In this document: positions 57,709 through 64,000 of the stretch, piece by piece
Layout of the letters: each line of letters starts with the position of its first letter
Position numbering within the stretch: position 1 is the first letter of the stretch
NCBI RefSeq assembly: GCF_963678635.1
Contig: NC_087062.1
Location: forward strand, 2,356,001-2,420,000
Source: Symsagittifera roscoffensis
Taxonomy: Eukaryota > Xenacoelomorpha > Acoela > Convolutidae
Reading direction: 5' to 3'
DNA: 64,000 bases
Notes under the pieces: generated by a model
Databases searched by the model: none
What the model was told of the DNA's origin: nothing
The model's input: the letters and a program-made list of their open reading frames with translations, nothing else
Made by a program: the position numbers and the translations under genes

Positions 57709-60533
57709 CTATAGTGAAGTTTTGCTTCTACAGTCATTCATTGTGCAATCGCAAGCAATTCTCCATGTGCACTTGTTCATTTGTTCGTAGTCCTTCTCAA
57801 ATTTTCTCCAAAATAACCACAATATTCGCTTCTTCAGTCTGCTTGTTACTCTCACGTCAATTTTGATCACATTCGCTAGCCGACATGTTTGGTAAAAGAA
57901 TTCGTCCTCCAAAAATTTCTTTTTCGGCCTCTCGAGCTGAAACATACAACCGCGCGAGGAACAGGAATACGATGGAACTTTCAACATGTCAACATCATAA
58001 TTTTTCGATAAAATTTTTGACAGCAACAAAAGGTTGTTGATCTGTATATAAATTGGCAGTGGCAATAGTGAAATTTCGATTAACCGATCTTTGTACGAAT
58101 CCATATGCGGAATTATCCATTTAACTATACGCCTTTGTACATTTTCAAGCTCCGTAATAATGTATTTACTTAATCCATAACATGGACTTGCGTACGTGAG
58201 TATTGGTACGATCATAGATTTATACAAATCCAGTTTAGCTTTTTGTCCAAGATTCGATACGCTTCTTTTTATCATGTGAAAAACACGAATTGCTTTGCAG
58301 CAAACCTTATTTATATGCAAATTCCATTTTAAGTCACAGGAAAGCATGAGCCCCAAATCAGATTGAGTTTCCTCTGTTTTAATCAATTCGTTTCCAAAAA
58401 GCAATCGTTTTTCGTTTTTGGACATTTTAATTAGGCAGCATTTATCCATATTGAAGGGCATGTTGTTTCTAACGGTCCAGTCATACAACGCATTTAAATC
58501 ACTTTGAATATCTATTGTGCTTAAACCCACGCTGAGAAATTTGGCGTCATCGGCAAAAAGTAGGGGAAACAATTGATCGCACATTTTCGGGAGGTCGTTA
58601 ACAAAAACCAGAAAAAGTATGGGGCCCAAAATACTCCCTTGCGGGACACCGCTAGTAACTTGTTTTGGTGACGAGTTTACTCCATTTATACGCACGACTT
58701 GTACTCGATTTGTCAAGTATGATTCGATTAGTTTCAGTAGCTTGTTTCTGATGCCCGTTTCAAAAAGTTTTTTTTTAAAAGCATACCATGATCCACTCTG
58801 TCAAAAGCTTTACTGTAGTCAGTAAAGATTATGTCAACATCATGTTGACTTTCAATGCCCTGGTACACTTTTTGCAAAAAGATTATCAATTGGAGAATCG
58901 TTGATCGTCTTTTCCTAAAGCCGAACTGAGCTGCGTGAAAAAAAGAATGGTAATGATCGTAAAGTCGTCTAAAAATAATCCTTTCTAAAATTTTCGAAGC
59001 TATTGATAACAGAGATACCGGTCTGTAATTTGTAACTTGGCATTTATCGCCTTTTTTAAATAATGGACTTATAATTGCTTGTTTCCAATCGTTTGGAAAA
59101 ATGGCTGTTTGGAAAATTTTTCTGAATAACTGTGAAAGAGAATGAGAAAGAGTAATGCACAATTTTTTATACACTATTGGTGGAATTTCATCGGGTCCTT
59201 TACTCTTGTTTATGTCCAAGTTCATGCAAATTTCAATTACTTCCTTTTCGAAAAAATTTACAGTGGTAATCGATTTTACGCATTCTTTTCCATTACACCC
59301 TTCAATAAATTTTGTCGATTTTGAATACACGGAAGAGAAGAAGATAGAAAATAGTTCTGATTTACCCTTGTCTGTCTCCTCCGAGACAGACTCGTAAAAC
59401 ATTTTCCGCGGGAGATTTGACTTCCTAAATGCTTTGAAATACTTGAACAATTTTGACGATGCTCGTTCTGCAGCCAGCTCTTGTTCGTATTCAACTTTGT
59501 CAGTTTCTGCACTGGTATCAACTAAATCAGCTAATGCTATGACCTTGTCATGAAATTCTGGAAAATTCTTCCGCGCAGTTTTAAGGCACTTAATGTAATG
59601 CGATGTTTTTTGCGTAATCCACGGTGGTAGCGACATTCTGTGCGCTGTTCTCCTTGGTACATTCTGAGATATTGCGGTATTGAGCCAGCTATACCATAAT
59701 TCCAGAACTTTATTAGGATTCGACCAACAGAAAGGTTCGAATTTCGTTTTATTCAACGTTTCTCGTAGTTTTCCAAAATCGCCTTTACAGTAGCTATAAA
59801 TCAAATCTTTGCAGCAATTTCGCTGCAACAAGGACGATATTTCAACGTTAAACTTAACTTTGATAGGGAAATGATTCGAGAGTTTGCTAAAATAGTTATC
59901 CCTTTGAATGTCTTCAATATTCATTATCTGTATGTTTTTTCCCACTAAAATCAAATCTAGAATACCAGTTGCAGCAGTTTGGAACGAGATTTTTTGTTGC
60001 AAACAATATCGATCAATTATATCAAGAAAAATATTTTCTTGCTCAACAGCAGATGAAAGACTCGTCCAGTTTATTGTTGGGAAATTGAAATCCCCGTATA
60101 TTATTACTTCATCAAAATTATTTTTGATTTTTTGCAAACATTTAAACAAGTTTTCAATATCAGCGTTCGTGTAAGCGTAAGTACTGTTTGAGGGTGGTAA
60201 ATAACAGCAAACAATAAGTATTTTCTTTTTGCATAAGCAAATCAGGCATGCAGTTACTGAACCATTATCTTCAAGATTCAATTTAATTTGCTCAGAGTTG
60301 ATTTCATTTTTCACGCAAATCATAGTCCCACCGTGTGCTGTTGTTCCGGATTTTGCTTTTCTATTCGATAAAAAACATTGATATTGAGGTATAAAAAGTT
60401 CGCCTTCTGCAATATCGTCTGTGAGCCATGTTTCTGATATACATACAATATCAACAGCATTTACTAGCAGAAAATTCGAAAAAATTCTCCTTCGATCCGA
60501 TTTATATAAACTTCTAATGTTATAACACAACAT
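57709..60533 (-). pseudogene. LINE ORF2: endonuclease + reverse transcriptase, frameshifted
   Basis: First part (60533-58734, 599 codons): an APE-type endonuclease with CISETWL, YGDFNFP and SNHFP phrases, then reverse transcriptase with KGPDEIPP, NYRPVSLLS and FTDYSKAFDRVDH. Second part (to 57709; open from at least 58716): GVPQGSILGPILF, the catalytic FADDAKF, and the thumb/C-terminal region ending in a Cys-rich tail. The frame changes at a run of nine A on the sense strand (58776-58768), just after AFDRVDHG. No other break is seen, so it is either a young inactive copy or a sequencing slip at the homopolymer. Confidence 0.88.
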
Positions 60534-60560
60534 GCTTAGTTCACCAGTTGAATTTTCTAG

Positions 60561-61391
60561 TCACTCATCAATTACTACTGCTTGGTTATTTAAATACAAA
60601 ATTCCATTTTTGATATGAATGTTCTTTGGATCATGTTGGTTTGTATCTAATAACTCTCTTCTTTTTTTCAGAAGTGTTCGCTCTTTCATTTGCTCTTCTT
60701 TGTTTAAAGATTTTGAAACAAAAACTCGATAGGCCTCATCGTTATATGTTGGTTCGAAAACTTTAAGCATTGGTGCACGTGCTAATATTTTATCAACCGT
60801 ATAAGTATTTGAGAACTTAACAAGAGTTTGCCTTGCTCGAGGATTTTGTGAATTGTATTTGCCAAGCCTACGGAAACCGGATATATCTTCTTTTCCCACA
60901 CCCAGATAATGTACAACATCAAATAACTGTTTTTCATCGTGTTCAAAAACTTCTTTTCGGTTTGGTTTTTTAGGGGCATCGCTTATTTCAGGCAAACCGC
61001 TGAACCTTAACTCTAGTGAATATTCAGCATTATTTTTCACAATTGAAGAATACTTAGCTTGGGGTTCTATGGCAGTTGGTGTCAGTGCCGTTACAGCAGA
61101 CTTAACACTCTCCACTGTGGCCTTCAAGTCTGCAATTTCCTTGGTGACCTCTGCGGAGAAGTTGTTTTTCAGTAAGTTGCATTGTGCTGATGGAAGGCAT
61201 GTGTCACAGAAAAACATCACATTTTTGGCCCTCGCCAAGAATTTGTACTCGTCGTTCGAGTATCCAGCACACCCACCGTGAGTCCATCTTTGGCAGCTCT
61301 CACACTGAATCCAGTTTTCTCCATTTGGTTTGGTACAAACAGTGCAGCAATCACTCTGTTTGGATGCCAATCTATTCCTCGTCTCAGGCAT
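60561..61391 (-). CDS. LINE ORF1 protein with PHD-type zinc finger, 276 aa
   Basis: The N-terminus has a C4HC3 PHD-like pattern: C16, C19, C30, C33, H38, C41, C62, C65. The second half (about 125-270) has FRRLGKYN and RQTLVKFSN phrases, also present in the ORF1 of the LINE at 63173, and is likely a nucleic-acid-binding domain. PHD-bearing ORF1 proteins are known from CR1-like LINEs. The frame is intact. Confidence 0.85.
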   Translation of the reverse strand: MPETRNRLASKQSDCCTVCTKPNGENWIQCESCQRWTHGGCAGYSNDEYKFLARAKNVMFFCDTCLPSAQCNLLKNNFSAEVTKEIADLKATVESVKSAVTALTPTAIEPQAKYSSIVKNNAEYSLELRFSGLPEISDAPKKPNRKEVFEHDEKQLFDVVHYLGVGKEDISGFRRLGKYNSQNPRARQTLVKFSNTYTVDKILARAPMLKVFEPTYNDEAYRVFVSKSLNKEEQMKERTLLKKRRELLDTNQHDPKNIHIKNGILYLNNQAVVIDE

Positions 61392-63130
61392 TACGTTATA
61401 TGAAACTATTTAATAAGTTTATCACAACAATTAAGCCAATAAAAAAGACAAAACAATAAAAAAAAGTGAAATTTTAACACATCGAGCTGGTAAAATTACA
61501 AATTGAAAAAAAATTCGATTCGGCCGGACTTTTAAAAATCTTAAAATAATTGCAGTAAAAACTGTTTACAGCAAAAATAAACGATTCTTAGATGAGGCAA
61601 CTAAGCCGATAAAACATAAGCAGACAAATATTAGGCCGACATTTTTTGAACCGGATCATTAACCGTTTGAAAAACAACTGCTCTTGGTCAGATTCGAACC
61701 CCGGACCTTTGCCGTTCCAGGCGTATTCATTACACCAGCCTAAGTGTGCAATATGCACTACAAATTTTAATTCATTATGAACCAATGAACCAAAGTTGTT
61801 AACGGGAATTAAATCGAAAACTCGAGCAGTTATGGTAAATAAAGACTTCACAACATCACTAACTAGATACACTATTCGATTAAGAAATCGTAAACAGATT
61901 CACTGTGGTGAATTCAAATCAGGCAGGACAAAAAATTTCCATCTGAGCATATATTTTTTCTTAATTTATATATTTTTACCTTATTTTGTCGACGTCCATT
62001 ACATGTTGTGAATCACTCAAATAAGCAGATGTTCATGAATACCTGAAACAAGACGTTACAGTATTAAGAAATTCGGAAGATTTGTGCATCAAAACAAAAA
62101 TCGCGAATTTTAAGAAAACGTTCACATCTTTATAAATCCAAAATTTATCTAATTACAGTCTCGTTTTCCAAGCTTTAAATAATCAAAATCAAATCGAAAT
62201 CTGTATATAAGAAATCGTTCGCAAGCTGAGTGATCACTGGGAAGCGAACCAAGATTTTCTTTGATTGCAATCCCCAGTACCATTTCTAGAATCAGGACTG
62301 TATAGTAACTTTAAAAAATTTACCGAATAAAACTACTATCGTTGAACGCACCTCCGGTACTTCCAACAGATTGAGGGAGGTGAAAGTTGCTTATATATAA
62401 AATATATTGAAAAGCGACGAAATGAATTCAATCCCAACAATGACCCGGGATTCCAATAACTCGTATTTCAAAAACTTGAACAATAACAATATTTTACCTT
62501 TTAAAACTAAAATATCCAAGTCTCCAGAACTACTGGCTTTTAGATCTTCGTAATTTAACTCGATAGATGGCCGATAGCATACAACAGCTCTTTCCGATTT
62601 AACAAAGAGGCGAAGCATCGCAAACACTAGGGAGAACACCACAAAAAAAACAGCTCAATATAGTGCAATAAGAAAGTAAAAATAAGCCTCGAATTAGCAA
62701 AACATTCGACTACGTCTGAGATTCGAACCTGCGACCTAGAGATTAAGAGTCTCTCACCCTAAACACAGCTTAATTTTTTTTCTTTGCCTCTCGCGGAAAG
62801 GGCTTTTCCGTCATGCGACGGTCAGTGCACAGGTTGGATAGGGCCATATACGTTTTTTCCTGAAACTTGGAAAATTGGTTGCATTGTAACATTCGCCCAA
62901 ATACTACACAGCGACGGAGCGTAGAAAAAAGTACCTATCAACGACTGGCAGGCGTCAGTTACCTTAATCCTACTCGCTTTTCACCGTCTCGACCTTGCCA
63001 GTTGATTTTCTGGTCTGTCTAGGGCTAAGTAAAAAGTTACTATTTTTAGGCCATCAGTCAAACTACTTTTGATCAGCTTTCGTTTACATGCGAACACAAC
63101 CACATAGCTGAGTCTCGGATCCTCAGAATA
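61392..63130. repeat. Region between two LINEs, SINE-like copies
   Basis: 61681-61748 is a tRNA-like SINE head on the minus strand with GGGGTTCGAATC. 62711-62770 on the minus strand resembles tRNA-Lys(CTT): GAGACTCTTAATCTC then GGTCGCAGGTTCGAATC. It lacks a good acceptor stem, so it is a SINE head rather than a tRNA gene. The rest is unassigned. Confidence 0.55.
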
Positions 63131-63145
63131 CGTGATTGTCATTAA

Positions 63146-63796
63146 AACACGGCTCGAACAACCTATTTTAATATGTTTTTGTGTAACAGTCAGACCTTGA
63201 CGACTACCTGCTGGTACTGTTCTCCTTGCTTCAAACAACGTCAAGACCGGTCGGTTATTGTTTCTCTATCTGCCACTGTAAATAAACTAGCCGAAAAACT
63301 CGAAAACCTTGATACCACCCTCAAATCAGTCGATGCTGCGCCGAAACAGGCCACTGGACAAGAGGTGGACTCATCTGAAAAAACATATCACAGTGATGAC
63401 TCCTATAAACATCGTGTGAAAATAGTGGGTATCCAAGAGAGCGAGAAGAAATTCACAGATGCTAGACAGTTTGACGACAAGACATCTATCGAGAATATTC
63501 TGGGAAAACTAGAAATCAAAAACGCGAACGTAGCAGACTGTTTCCGCGCTGGCAAATACGATAAAACTCGTAACAGGCCACTTATAGTCTCGTTCAGCTC
63601 GATCTGGGACGCGCGACTCATCAGGTCGAAAGCAATTGAAAGAAAACTCTACCAAAGTGACTCCATTCTTATTTTGAATGAGCTGTCTCCTGCAGATCGT
63701 GATGTAGAAAAACAGCTCCTAGCCAAACGACATGAGGTTATTCAGACGGGTGTTGACAAATCTAGAATAAAAATCCGAAACGAAACTATATGTTGA
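63146..63796 (+). CDS. LINE ORF1 protein, 5'-truncated or decayed, about 207 aa from first ATG
   Basis: Open from just after a stop near 63145; the first ATG is at 63173. The start (FLCNSQTLTTTCWYCSPCF) resembles the end of a zinc finger whose earlier part is missing or in another frame. Residues 78-200 (RVKIVGIQES, CFRAGKYDK, RPLIVSFSS, LLAKRHEV) match the second half of the ORF1 at 60561-61391. It belongs to a different, plus-strand LINE. Confidence 0.7.
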   Translation, partial: NTARTTYFNMFLCNSQTLTTTCWYCSPCFKQRQDRSVIVSLSATVNKLAEKLENLDTTLKSVDAAPKQATGQEVDSSEKTYHSDDSYKHRVKIVGIQESEKKFTDARQFDDKTSIENILGKLEIKNANVADCFRAGKYDKTRNRPLIVSFSSIWDARLIRSKAIERKLYQSDSILILNELSPADRDVEKQLLAKRHEVIQTGVDKSRIKIRNETIC

Positions 63797-63827
63797 TGGT
63801 ATCGAAACGAAATGTGACAAGAACTGA

Positions 63828-64000
63828 CTAAACAACTTGACACTCTACTTGCAAAATGCCCGTAGCCTGTTGACACTCAGTAGACGCCTTTCTTTCATAA
63901 AAGAAGTAAATCTGTTTAACCCGGACATTGTCTGTGTCACAGAAACTTGGCTAGACAAAGATCCAACAAGTATGATTTTCATGGAAACGGATTACAATAT
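63828..64000 (+). CDS. LINE ORF2 endonuclease start, cut by window edge
   Basis: Open from after a stop at 63825-63827, without an early ATG. Encodes LYLQNARSLLT, then PDIVCVTETWLD, the first motifs of an APE-type endonuclease, as in the ORF2 at 60533. It begins about 30 bases after ORF1 and continues past the window end. Confidence 0.75.

Larger units (their letters stand above)
57642..61391 (-). mobile_element. CR1/jockey-like LINE, near complete
   Basis: On the minus strand: ORF1 (61391-60561), a 27-base gap, ORF2 with endonuclease and reverse transcriptase (60533-57709), a very short 3' UTR, and a tail of six CTA triplets (57659-57642). The 3' end holds two small hairpins: TTGTGCT/AGCACAA (57665-57681) and GGGG/CCCC (57682-57692). 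The 5' UTR boundary is not defined. Confidence 0.9.

Overview
The window is nuclear DNA of an invertebrate metazoan; the lineage cannot be fixed from the sequence alone. Support: AT-rich DNA, genes split by GT-AG introns, typical animal genes (cortactin, DSS1/SEM1, RAE1, a SWEET sugar transporter, a 3CxxC zinc-finger protein), and many mobile elements and dispersed repeats. All five host genes read on the minus strand. Exon chains were assembled by hand from splice signals, codon phase and family similarity; all junctions of the four spliced genes keep the frame. Layout: 1-10997 is the 5' LTR, leader and coding region of a Ty3/gypsy-type LTR retrotransposon reading leftward (3' LTR lies outside the window). 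Its Gag-Pol is one 2740-residue frame, preceded by an unrecognised basic 155-residue frame that overlaps it. 11291-11815 is one copy of a satellite-like repeat whose tandem copies lie at 54211-55581. 15943-27104 is the cortactin gene, 11 coding exons, 623 residues, with two C-terminal SH3 domains instead of the usual one. 27820-28855 is DSS1/SEM1 (2 exons, 109 residues). 28856-37000 is gene-poor and holds tandem arrays. 37195-37698 is a single-exon RTP-like 3CxxC zinc-finger gene. 39340-43359 is RAE1 (4 exons, 376 residues). 47707-52381 is a SWEET/SLC50 transporter (5 coding exons, 217 residues); a solo LTR of the 1-10997 retrotransposon family sits in one of its introns, antisense and 53 bases from an exon. 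57642-61391 is a nearly complete CR1/jockey-like LINE on the minus strand with a PHD-finger ORF1 and a frameshifted ORF2. 63173-64000 is the start of a second, plus-strand LINE cut by the window edge. The remaining space is mostly tRNA-derived SINE-like repeats, composite repeats, two large fold-back elements and low-complexity runs. The host genes do not form an obvious pathway: cortactin acts on branched actin, DSS1 in the proteasome and the TREX-2/BRCA2 complexes, RAE1 in mRNA export, SWEET in sugar transport. Four of the five have a splice-acceptor AG only 7-45 bases before the start codon, which fits either short 5'-UTR introns or spliced-leader trans-splicing. The points most worth following up are the tandem-SH3 cortactin, the extra ORF and Arg/Ser/Asn-rich Gag of the retrotransposon, the hairpin-bearing satellite, and the leader-acceptor pattern.
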